14,888 nt of DNA from an uncultured Filifactor sp. (GTDB taxonomy: Bacteria > Bacillota > Clostridia > Peptostreptococcales > Filifactoraceae): NCBI GenBank assembly GCA_947254385.1, contig CAMYCP010000010.1, positions 1-14,888 on the forward strand. The letters run 5' to 3'. The first letter of the stretch is position 1. Each line of letters opens with the position of its first letter. Below are positions 1 to 5,877 of the stretch, piece after piece. The notes beneath the pieces were generated by a model. It did not search any database and was not told where the DNA came from. It worked only from the letters and a program-made list of their open reading frames with translations. The position numbers were made by a program, and so were the translations under genes.

Positions 1-903
1 GTTGACGGCACAACCCATAAGCGCTATTTTTATCGGGTTTTTTATATTCGCCGTAAGTTTTTCAACTTTCGAGGAAAGCGAGATTAAATCTATCGCCGTT
101 CTGCCGCAGGTCGGACATGAAATTATTTCCACTCCGCTTTTATACAAACCGAGAGAACGCAGTATCTGTTTTGCCGTTTCAACTTCCTTTACCGGATCGG
201 CGGTCAAGGATACTCTTATGGTATCCCCTATGCCGTTAAGCAGAAGATAGCCTATCCCGATTGACGAAACTATTTTTCCCCTGTTTTCACTTCCGGATTC
301 GGTTATTCCGAGATGCAACGGATAATCGCTCAATTTTGAAAAATTTTCGTATGCGTTAATACAAGTTCTGATGTCGCTGGATTTAAGTGATACTACTGTA
401 TTATAAAAGTCTAATTCTTCCAATATTTTTATATGAGACAATGCGCTCTTTACCATAGCCTCAACGACGGATGAAGATTCCGCCATGATGTTTTTTTCTA
501 TAGAACCGGAATTTACACCTATACGTATGGAAATATCGGCGTTTTTTGCCGCATCTATAACTTTTTTTACTCTATCTTTGTCACCTATATTTCCGGGATT
601 TATTCTTACCGCATCGACGCCGTTGTTTATTGCTTCGAGTGCAAGTCTGTAATCAAAATGTATATCTGCTATTAAAGGTATGTGGATATTTTTTTTTATT
701 TCTTTTAAGGCTTGTGAGGCATCACGGTTATTTACCGTGGCTCTTACAAGTTCACATCCTGCATCTTCAAGGCGCAAAATTTGAGATACTGTAGATTTTA
801 CATCTGCTGTTTCGGTATTTGTCATAGATTGTATGGATATATGATTATCTGCACCTATTAAAACATCCCCCACCCTTACGGCTCTGGTGATTTTGCGTTT
901 CAT
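1..903 (-). CDS. ispG: 4-hydroxy-3-methylbut-2-en-1-yl diphosphate synthase IspG (GcpE), 3' end missing
   Basis: This is the first 301 codons of IspG, the iron-sulfur enzyme that reductively converts MEcPP to HMBPP, the penultimate step of the MEP isoprenoid pathway. The start ATG (901-903) gives MKRKITRAVRVGDVLIG, followed by the family signature SIQSMTNTETADV, with a GAGG ribosome binding site four bases upstream. Further on, ADIHFDYRLALEAI and RINPGNIG are typical barrel segments. Near the window edge the cluster ligands CPTCGR and MGCAVN are visible, so all three iron-sulfur cysteines are present. The frame runs off position 1 just before the expected GPGE, which carries the fourth ligand. 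Its place downstream of rseP matches the usual Firmicutes order. The 300 bp between them is filled by repeat copies rather than genes, and I see no convincing promoter. Identification is secure; the C-terminus cannot be judged. Confidence 0.96.
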   Translation of the reverse strand, partial: MKRKITRAVRVGDVLIGADNHISIQSMTNTETADVKSTVSQILRLEDAGCELVRATVNNRDASQALKEIKKNIHIPLIADIHFDYRLALEAINNGVDAVRINPGNIGDKDRVKKVIDAAKNADISIRIGVNSGSIEKNIMAESSSVVEAMVKSALSHIKILEELDFYNTVVSLKSSDIRTCINAYENFSKLSDYPLHLGITESGSENRGKIVSSIGIGYLLLNGIGDTIRVSLTADPVKEVETAKQILRSLGLYKSGVEIISCPTCGRTAIDLISLSSKVEKLTANIKNPIKIALMGCAVN

Positions 904-912
904 TTTGCCTCT

Positions 913-961
913 TTTCGATACATTTTAAAATCAATGTTTTATTTTTTGAAAATGGAGTTTT
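913..961 (-). repeat. Short repeat X, copy A (5' region of ispG)
   Basis: A 49-base stretch that, read on the minus strand, matches 5515-5563 on the plus strand at 41 of 49 positions. Both copies contain an inverted repeat. Here it is ACATT...AATGT; in the other copy it is ATATTG...CAATAT. The second base pair is C-G in this copy and T-A in the other, a paired change that keeps the hairpin. It lies about 10 bases before the ispG start, so it would form part of the ispG 5' leader. Function unknown. Confidence 0.6.
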
Positions 962-1002
962 TTAGAGATTTCCTAAAGGACACCCGTAAAAATTGTCTTC
1001 AT

Positions 1003-1200
1003 TGTGAACTACACACGAAACTTTAAGTTATGTGCTTCTTGCTTCATCCTCTGACTTACGTTTCATAATCTATAAGATACTCTACCGTCTTACGTAAAGT
1101 TCACAAGCGTAAGTAAAGGGTAGTTCCTAACCTACTTTTATTGTATCAATTCATCTCACGAATTTAAAGATTCACAGATTTCTTGATACTATTTTTAAAT
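1003..1200 (-). repeat. Dispersed structured repeat E, copy A (promoter-less)
   Basis: Read on the minus strand, this segment aligns along its whole length with 5585-5835 on the plus strand. The first 48 columns have five differences and the remaining part is at a similar level. This copy lacks about 57 bases that in copy B hold the TATAAT box and one hairpin, so it has no obvious promoter. Shared landmarks are TGTGAA near the left end, GGAACTACCC, CTTGTGAACTTTACGTAAGACGG, GATGAAGCAAGAAGCAC, and a terminal GTTCACA. It begins immediately after the rseP stop and fills most of the rseP-ispG gap. No ORF of note is present. It may be a MITE-like element or a decayed small RNA gene. Confidence 0.75.
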
Positions 1201-1203
1201 TTT

Positions 1204-2229
1204 TTATAAATTACCCATATTTAAACGCATTATATCTTTGTAAGATACAAATACTATAAGCAGCAATAACAATCCCAAGCCGACTATACTCAATACATTT
1301 TCAACTTTTTGAACTATTTTTTTATTCGGCGTAACCAGTTCTATAAGCGAAAATACTATTTTGCTGCCGTCTAATGCGGGAATCGGAAGTAAATTCAGCA
1401 CACCTAAATTCAAACTTATAATGGCAATCATATATATAACGAAAGCAAACCCCATGGAAACCGAGTCCGACATTACTTTTACAATCCCTATAGGCCCTGA
1501 AAGATCATCGGATTTGGCGTGTCCTTGAAACAACTCACACACAAATTTAAGCATCATGACTGAAATATCCTTGGTGGTTTTAAATCCTTCGGGTACGGCT
1601 TTTATAATATTGTACTCTATCTTTGGGGTTATACCTATTATTATCACACCGTTTTCATTTATAGGTACTATTTGGTATTCTTTTATTTCATTGTTCGCTT
1701 TTTTAACCTTGATATTTATTGCGCTGTTTTCTTCAGATGATCTTATCGTATCGACAATATCGTCCCAGTTGTCATAACTTTGTCCGTTTATTTCAAGAAC
1801 CTTATCTTCAGATTCAATTCCGGCAAAAAAAGCGGGAGAATTCATTTGTACTTTGTCTATAGTAGTGTTGGGTACACCTATTATCAAAAAGAAAAGTATA
1901 AAAAGCAGTACCGCAAAGATTAAGTTCATAAGAGGCCCTGCAACCGCCACAATCATTTTTTTTACGGGTGAAACGTTTAAATAATCGTTTGATGAATTTG
2001 TGAGTTGTTCACTTTCGTCATTAGGATCCATGCGGATATATCCGCCGACCGGGAACAGTTTCAACTCATATTTTGTACCATTCACATTTTTTTTAAATAG
2101 AGACGGCCCCATACCTATAGCAAATTCATATACATTTATGTTGCATTTTCGAGCCGCTTTAAAATGTCCGAATTCATGTATAAAAATCAAAAGACCGAAC
2201 ATCAAAAGTGATAATATAACGGCAACCAT
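1204..2229 (-). CDS. rseP: RIP metalloprotease RseP (site-2 protease), 341 aa
   Basis: An intramembrane zinc protease of the M50/site-2 family, which cleaves anti-sigma factors or other single-pass substrates inside the cytoplasmic membrane. The N-terminal transmembrane helix carries the zinc-binding HEFGH at residues 18-22. FPVGGYIRM follows at about 59-67, then a second hydrophobic segment (about 92-118), a PDZ domain (about 119-165), and the C-terminal membrane part with NLLPIPALDG at 279-288, whose Asp is the third zinc ligand. The residues after LDG are SK rather than the common GR. I chose ATG at 2229 because AAAGGG lies about seven bases before it; the in-frame TTG at 2235 would sit almost on that site. 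It follows cdsA by 88 bases with dxr absent, and an extended -10 promoter overlaps the cdsA stop, so it may be transcribed on its own. Confidence 0.95.
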   Translation of the reverse strand: MVAVILSLLMFGLLIFIHEFGHFKAARKCNINVYEFAIGMGPSLFKKNVNGTKYELKLFPVGGYIRMDPNDESEQLTNSSNDYLNVSPVKKMIVAVAGPLMNLIFAVLLFILFFLIIGVPNTTIDKVQMNSPAFFAGIESEDKVLEINGQSYDNWDDIVDTIRSSEENSAINIKVKKANNEIKEYQIVPINENGVIIIGITPKIEYNIIKAVPEGFKTTKDISVMMLKFVCELFQGHAKSDDLSGPIGIVKVMSDSVSMGFAFVIYMIAIISLNLGVLNLLPIPALDGSKIVFSLIELVTPNKKIVQKVENVLSIVGLGLLLLLIVFVSYKDIMRLNMGNL

Positions 2230-2316
2230 ATTCAAACCCTTTCTTAAAAAAATAATATAAAAATCACAAGAGATGCGTACTTACAAACATCATAGCTTTA
2301 CGCTCCATTTTACCGC

Positions 2317-2325
2317 ATTATACCA
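2317..2325 (-). promoter_or_regulatory. Extended -10 promoter overlapping the cdsA stop, for rseP
   Basis: On the minus strand the sequence reads TGGTATAAT, a perfect extended -10 (TGnTATAAT), spanning the cdsA stop codon. The hexamer 17 bases upstream (GATTAT) is a poor -35, as is common when TG is present. Transcription would start near 2306 and give rseP a leader of about 75 bases. Confidence 0.45.
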
Positions 2326-3088
2326 ATTTATCCATAAGTATAATCATATAATATAAAAACGGAGCTAACAATAAAACACTGTCTATCCTGTCTATAACTC
2401 CGCCGTGTCCGGGAATAATATTGCTGAAATCCTTTATATCATAATGACGTTTTATTGTGGAGGCAAACAAATCTCCCATTTGAGAGACAAGACTTCCTAA
2501 AAAAGCCAATATCGCTATAAAAATTAATGATTTTATCCCCGTAAAATATGCAAAAATAACGGAACACAAAACTGCTCCCAGTACTCCGCCTATTGACCCC
2601 TCAATTGTTTTTTTAGGACTTATAGAGGGTACAAGTTTATTTTTGCCGAAGGTAAGCCCTGAAAAATATGCAAATGTATCGGTTGCAAAAGCTATGATAA
2701 AAATAAGCCAGCAAAACCTTACATCAATACCTCTAAGCAGGTATATGTGAGACAAAAATCCGGTTATATAGACATACGACGCTATATCCCAAAATGTTTG
2801 TATAACGTCCGAACGCTTTTTTATCATCAATAAAATTGCGGCTATGGAGACTAAAAATACCGTATCAATGTATCTATCCGTTAAAAACATCAATATATAA
2901 GAAAAAACAGTATTTAAATATATGAAATAATTAAGCTCCTTATGTGAAGGAGATATGACCCTCATAAGTTCATATAACGATGACAATGAGGCAACACACA
3001 GAAAACTTATAAGAATAAAACCGCCCTTATTTACAGAAATGATAAGTAACGGTAAAAGTACGGCGGCGGAAATAATTCGTATTAACAT
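2318..3088 (-). CDS. cdsA: Phosphatidate cytidylyltransferase CdsA, 256 aa
   Basis: An integral membrane enzyme that makes CDP-diacylglycerol from phosphatidic acid and CTP, the precursor of phosphatidylglycerol and cardiolipin. The chain is almost entirely hydrophobic segments. It carries the cytidylyltransferase signature near its C-terminus: GDLFASTIKRHYDIKDFS followed by IPGHGGVIDRIDS, with the conserved Asp, Lys and Arg residues. SPKKTIEGSIGG, another conserved stretch, lies upstream. The frame is open to 3139, inside uppS. I place the start at ATG 3088 because GAGGT lies five bases upstream and MLIRIISAAVLLPLLI matches the usual beginning of the family. The start is 16 bases after the uppS stop, so the two are probably co-transcribed. 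Length is normal. Confidence 0.94.
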   Translation of the reverse strand: MLIRIISAAVLLPLLIISVNKGGFILISFLCVASLSSLYELMRVISPSHKELNYFIYLNTVFSYILMFLTDRYIDTVFLVSIAAILLMIKKRSDVIQTFWDIASYVYITGFLSHIYLLRGIDVRFCWLIFIIAFATDTFAYFSGLTFGKNKLVPSISPKKTIEGSIGGVLGAVLCSVIFAYFTGIKSLIFIAILAFLGSLVSQMGDLFASTIKRHYDIKDFSNIIPGHGGVIDRIDSVLLLAPFLYYMIILMDKLV

Positions 3089-3104
3089 ATAGTACCTCAA
3101 AAAA

Positions 3105-3776
3105 TTATTCGGCATAGCCGAATCTACGTTGACGCACACTAAAATTATTTATGGCGTTTACAAGGTCATCTCCGGTAAAATCCGGCCAAAGCGTATCACA
3201 AAAATAAAATTCGGAATATGTGCTTTCAAAAGGCATAAAATTAGAAAGTCTCTCTTCTCCCCCGGTTCTTATAATCAAATCGGGATCGGGTAAAAAATGA
3301 GTATACATATATTGTTTTATGAACGTGTCGTCTATCTTTGAAAGATCCAAATGATTTTCTCTGTCCATACTCACTACGGTTTTAAGTGCATGAGCAATGT
3401 CGCTTCTTCCTCCGTAATTTAATGCCAGAGTTAAGACAAGCCCTGTATTATTTGAAGACGAAATGACGGCAGCTTTCAATTTCTTACATATTTTATCCGG
3501 TATCTTTTCAATGTCACCTATGGTCATAAGTTTGACATTATTTTTCAATATGGTGTCAAGTTGGTTTGTGAGATACTCAAGCAAAAGGTTCATGATAGCA
3601 TCCACTTCCGCAATCGGTCTTTTCCAATTTTCGGTTGAAAATGCGTATACTGTCAAATATTTTACCCCAAGCGAATCGGCTTTTTCCATTATTCGGCGCA
3701 AAGTATTAACCCCCGCTCTATGACCTGCCGTTCTCGGTAAATATCTTTTTTTTGCCCAGCGACCGTTCCCGTCCAT
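3105..3776 (-). CDS. uppS: Undecaprenyl diphosphate synthase UppS; true N-terminus lies further upstream
   Basis: A cis-prenyltransferase that builds undecaprenyl-PP, the lipid carrier for peptidoglycan and wall polymers. The motifs present are DGNGRWAKKR with the catalytic Asp, YAFSTENWKRP, LNYGGRSDI, and PDLIIRTGGEERLSNF...YSEFYF...WPDF. The first standard start codon is the ATG of MDGNGRW itself (3774-3776). That would remove the first beta strand, yet the frame continues upstream as ATLIENAVVPVHIGII, which is the conserved family N-terminus. The frame stays open only to 3833 and contains no ATG, GTG or TTG there. A strong GAGGTGA site at 3834-3840 is placed so that the in-frame ATA at 3825-3827 lies at normal spacing; this would give a 240-aa protein of ordinary length. 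So the gene either starts at AUA or has a base error. Function is certain, the start is not. Confidence 0.93.
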   Translation of the reverse strand: MDGNGRWAKKRYLPRTAGHRAGVNTLRRIMEKADSLGVKYLTVYAFSTENWKRPIAEVDAIMNLLLEYLTNQLDTILKNNVKLMTIGDIEKIPDKICKKLKAAVISSSNNTGLVLTLALNYGGRSDIAHALKTVVSMDRENHLDLSKIDDTFIKQYMYTHFLPDPDLIIRTGGEERLSNFMPFESTYSEFYFCDTLWPDFTGDDLVNAINNFSVRQRRFGYAE

Positions 3777-3839
3777 TATTATGCCTATATGAACGGGAAC
3801 GACGGCGTTTTCTATAAGTGTTGCTATAAAAATTCACCT

Positions 3840-4040
3840 CTATCTTATTTCAGTCATAAATTTACTTACAGTCAATATAACTTCGTTATTTTCTTCATTA
3901 CAGCGCACAACATAAGGCTCATTTAAAATTTCTTTGTCCTTAAAGCCTTGAGTTGTAAGTACCCTGTATTTAACTTGTTCTTTATTTAAAATTTCTACGG
4001 CTTCATCCAGTGAATGTCCGATTAAATTATACTCAACCAT
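3840..4040 (-). CDS. Unrecognised 66-aa protein between frr and uppS
   Basis: A small acidic-to-neutral cytoplasmic ORF with no signal peptide or membrane segment. Its ATG shares one base with the frr stop (TGATG), which points to translational coupling. It ends three bases before the GAGGTGA site used by uppS, so it is embedded in the operon and is very likely real. Residues 8-25 (GHSLDEAVEILNKEQVKY) look like a short helix following a Gly-His turn. The rest (YRVLTTQGF, EPYVVRCNEENNEVILTVS) looks like alternating strands. That layout faintly recalls the I78-type small inhibitor fold or a PASTA-like lobe, but I cannot claim either. No catalytic motif is visible and I do not recognise the family. 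Position alone suggests a role linked to translation or envelope growth. Confidence 0.75.
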   Translation of the reverse strand: MVEYNLIGHSLDEAVEILNKEQVKYRVLTTQGFKDKEILNEPYVVRCNEENNEVILTVSKFMTEIR

Positions 4041-4597
4041 CAGATTTCCATAATTTCTTTTTCTTTTTTTTCTATGATGACATCTATCTGTTTGGTAAAA
4101 TCATCAATTATTTCCTGTACTTCTTCAATCGCTTTTTTAGAATCGTCTTCACTTATTTCAGATGCCTTTTCTATTTTCTTTATTTTTTCATTAGCATCAC
4201 GTCTGGAATTTCTCAAAGCTACTTTAGCCTGTTCTCCCGTCTTGGATACAAGTTTTACCAATTCTTTTCTGCGTTCTTCAGTAAGTTGCGGAACGTTTAT
4301 CCTGATTACGCTCCCGTCATTTGTAGGATTAAATCCCAAATCTGAAGACAAAATAGCTTTTTCTATGTTCTTGAGTGCACTTTTATCCCACGGTTGCACG
4401 GTTATAGTTCTCGGATCGGTGGCTGAAATACCTGCCATTTGTTTTAAAGGTGTCGGTGTACCGTAATAATCCACAACTATTTTATCTAAAATGGACGGAT
4501 TTGCACGACCTGCACGAATGACTCCCAGCTCTTCCTTTAATACGCCGATTGTTTTTTGCATCTTTTCTTTCAATATATCATGAACTTCCAGTGACAT
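4040..4597 (-). CDS. frr: Ribosome recycling factor Frr, 185 aa
   Basis: Splits post-termination ribosomes together with EF-G so subunits can be reused. The protein has the normal length and family landmarks: [11 protein letters not shown] near residues 27-37, [54 protein letters not shown], and a long charged C-terminal helix. Its start is one base after the pyrH stop. The ribosome binding site AAAGGAG lies within the last codons of pyrH, so the two genes are translated as a coupled pair, as in most bacteria. The stop codon overlaps the start of the following 66-aa ORF. Nothing unusual. Confidence 0.97.
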   Translation of the reverse strand: MSLEVHDILKEKMQKTIGVLKEELGVIRAGRANPSILDKIVVDYYGTPTPLKQMAGISATDPRTITVQPWDKSALKNIEKAILSSDLGFNPTNDGSVIRINVPQLTEERRKELVKLVSKTGEQAKVALRNSRRDANEKIKKIEKASEISEDDSKKAIEEVQEIIDDFTKQIDVIIEKKEKEIMEI

Positions 4598-4598
4598 T

Positions 4599-5312
4599 TT
4601 ATTCTCCTTTCACAATAGTCCCTATTTCTTCTCCGTTTGCGACTCTTATTATATTTTTCGGATCTCTTAGGGAAAATACACGTATCGGGATATGATTGTC
4701 CATACATAACGAAGTTGCCGTAGAATCCATAACTTTAAGATTTCTATTAAGTACATCTAAATACGTCAATCTATCAAATTTCAAGGCATCAGGATTGGTG
4801 TCCGGATCGCTGTCGTACACTCCGTCAACTTTTTTGGCAAGTAAAATAATATCCGCCTCTATTTCAGCCGCTCGAAGCGCCGCCGCCGTATCCGTCGAAA
4901 AATAAGGATTGCCCGTACCCGCACCGTAAATTACAATCCGTCCTTTTTCCAAATGGCGAATCGCCCTAAGCCTTATACTCGTTTCGGCTATCGCTTTCAT
5001 TTCTATCGCCGTCTGCACTCTGGTGGTAACGCCGACATTTTCCAATGCGGATCTTAAAGCCAGCGCATTTATGACGGTCGCAAGCATACCCATATGATCG
5101 GCGGTAGTCCTGTCGATTCCGTCGCCGCTCCTGCCTCTGAAAATATTTCCTCCGCCGACCACGACGGCTATTTGAATACCTAAGTCTTGAACTTCCTTTA
5201 TTGCCTGCGCAATATCTTCTACAGTTCCGTTATCTATGCCGTATCTTTGATTTCCCGCCATAGCTTCTCCGCTAAGTTTCAGCAAAACCCTCTTATATTT
5301 TTTGTGCGCCAT
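4599..5312 (-). CDS. pyrH: Uridylate kinase PyrH (UMP kinase), 237 aa
   Basis: Amino-acid-kinase family enzyme that phosphorylates UMP to UDP, the committing step for UTP/CTP supply; bacterial PyrH is a hexamer usually activated by GTP and inhibited by UTP. Visible motifs are [11 protein letters not shown] near the N-terminus, [12 protein letters not shown] (the glycine-rich loop), [42 protein letters not shown] (acceptor and nucleotide region), [11 protein letters not shown], and the C-terminal [10 protein letters not shown]. The ATG at 5312 has GGAGG six bases upstream. rpsB and tsf, which usually precede pyrH, are not upstream; instead there is a dedicated promoter at 5339-5367, so this gene heads the operon here. 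Normal length. Confidence 0.97.
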   Translation of the reverse strand: MAHKKYKRVLLKLSGEAMAGNQRYGIDNGTVEDIAQAIKEVQDLGIQIAVVVGGGNIFRGRSGDGIDRTTADHMGMLATVINALALRSALENVGVTTRVQTAIEMKAIAETSIRLRAIRHLEKGRIVIYGAGTGNPYFSTDTAAALRAAEIEADIILLAKKVDGVYDSDPDTNPDALKFDRLTYLDVLNRNLKVMDSTATSLCMDNHIPIRVFSLRDPKNIIRVANGEEIGTIVKGE

Positions 5313-5338
5313 TTTTATCCTCCTATCTTGATAAGTTT

Positions 5339-5367
5339 ATTATACAAAAAAAAGCGGATTGTTACAA
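5339..5367 (-). promoter_or_regulatory. Sigma-A promoter of pyrH
   Basis: On the minus strand, TTGTAA (5362-5367) and TATAAT (5339-5344) are separated by exactly 17 bases, 27 bases ahead of the pyrH ATG. The spacer includes a run of eight T. The -10 is perfect and the -35 has four of six matches. Transcription should begin at about 5332, giving a very short leader that contains the GGAGG site at 5319-5323. Confidence 0.7.
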
Positions 5368-5514
5368 TAAATAATAAGTAAATTAGACCTACGAAAAAAG
5401 ATTTACTCTCTCAAGAAAATAAAACAAAATGATTTATATAACTTAATTTTATCAAATTTATCCGTATGTTTAATAAAAAGATACTGCAAAAAATTATAAT
5501 AAAGAAAACATCTG

Positions 5515-5563
5515 AAAACTCCGTTCTCAAAAAATAAAATATTGTTTTTACAATATATCAAAT
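5515..5563 (+). repeat. Short repeat X, copy B
   Basis: Matches the minus strand of 913-961 with eight differences in 49 bases. It contains a perfect inverted repeat, ATATTG (5539-5544) and CAATAT (5551-5556), around a TTTTTA loop. Here X precedes repeat E in E's own orientation, whereas in the other locus X follows E; the two repeats are therefore not a single simple duplicated block. Confidence 0.6.
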
Positions 5564-5584
5564 TTCATTTTTTTAATTTTTAAA

Positions 5585-5835
5585 GATAGTGTCAAGAAAT
5601 CTGTGAACCTTTAGGTTCGTGAGATGAATTGACGCAGAGAGTTTTTTTGCGGTATAATATATCATATTAGAAAACTAAACCTAAGTTTTCTATACTTATT
5701 GTAGGGTAGGAACTACCCGAATCTACGCTTGTGAACTTTACGTAAGACGGAAGAGTAATCCCTTATAGATTACGAAACGTAAGTCAGAAGATGAAGCAAG
5801 AAGCACCGAATCTTTAGATTCGTGTGTAGTTCACA
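5585..5835 (+). repeat. Dispersed structured repeat E, copy B (complete, with promoter)
   Basis: The inverted partner of 1003-1200. Starting at GATAGTGTCAAGAAATCTG, it holds the hairpin GAACCT-TT-AGGTTC (5605-5618), a promoter (5629-5658), stem AGAAAACT/AGTTTTCT (5669-5691), stem GGGTAG-GAA-CTACCC (5704-5718), and a nested domain closed by TGTGAAC (5730-5736) and GTTCACA (5829-5835). TGTGAAC also occurs at 5602-5608, so the ends can be read as 7-bp terminal inverted repeats, as in a MITE. No ORF of useful length is present on either strand. Confidence 0.75.
5629..5658 (+). promoter_or_regulatory. Near-consensus sigma-A promoter inside repeat E copy B
   Basis: TTGACG (5629-5634) and TATAAT (5653-5658) are separated by 18 bases. 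No protein gene follows on this strand; the next features are hairpins and then a terminator at 5848-5877. Expected start is about 5665. The other copy of the repeat has the -35 region but has lost the -10. Confidence 0.65.
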
Positions 5836-5877
5836 TATGCCCTAAATAAAAAAACATCGTAAGTACGATGTTTTTTT
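5665..5877 (+). ncRNA. Candidate small structured RNA of about 210 nt (no known family recognised)
   Basis: The interval starts where the TTGACG-18-TATAAT promoter would initiate and ends at a strong terminator, with no coding sequence between. Predicted helices: 5669-5676 with 5684-5691 (8 bp); 5704-5709 with 5713-5718 (6 bp, GAA loop); a junction closed by 5730-5736 with 5829-5835 (7 bp). Inside the junction are 5738-5743 with 5777-5782, 5755-5760 with 5768-5773 (loop CCTTATA), and 5804-5813 with 5816-5826 (one bulge). The homologous copy at 1003-1200 keeps the closing helix unchanged. It replaces the 5807-5822 stem with another self-complementary sequence (AACTT/AAGTT), while the flanking CAC/GTG pairs are kept. 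I did not recognise 6S, SRP, tmRNA, RNase P or a riboswitch. It could instead be a transcribed mobile repeat. Confidence 0.45.
5848..5877. terminator. Bidirectional intrinsic terminator (yhiN-like gene and the E transcript)
   Basis: Seven A, then the stem ACATCGT / ACGATGT around AAGT, then seven T. On the minus strand it ends the flavoprotein gene, whose TAA stop lies within the tract (5876-5878). On the plus strand it would end a transcript from the promoter at 5629-5658. Confidence 0.85.

Larger units (their letters stand above)
5313..5875. other. 563-bp gap without a protein gene
   Basis: Contents in order: the pyrH promoter (to 5367), about 145 bp of very AT-rich sequence in which I see no gene or structure (5368-5514), repeat X copy B (5515-5563), a T-rich stretch, repeat E copy B with its promoter (5585-5835), and a bidirectional terminator. 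Confidence 0.8.

Noticed and set aside
1003..1200. Transposase gene remnant or CRISPR in the repeat regions
   Set aside because: No transposase-like peptide in any frame and no regular short repeats with spacers; only structured non-coding repeats.
4010..4466. Plus-strand ORFs of 111 and 130 codons rich in Phe, Ile and Ser
   Set aside because: Mirror frames of frr; low-complexity composition typical of antisense translation.
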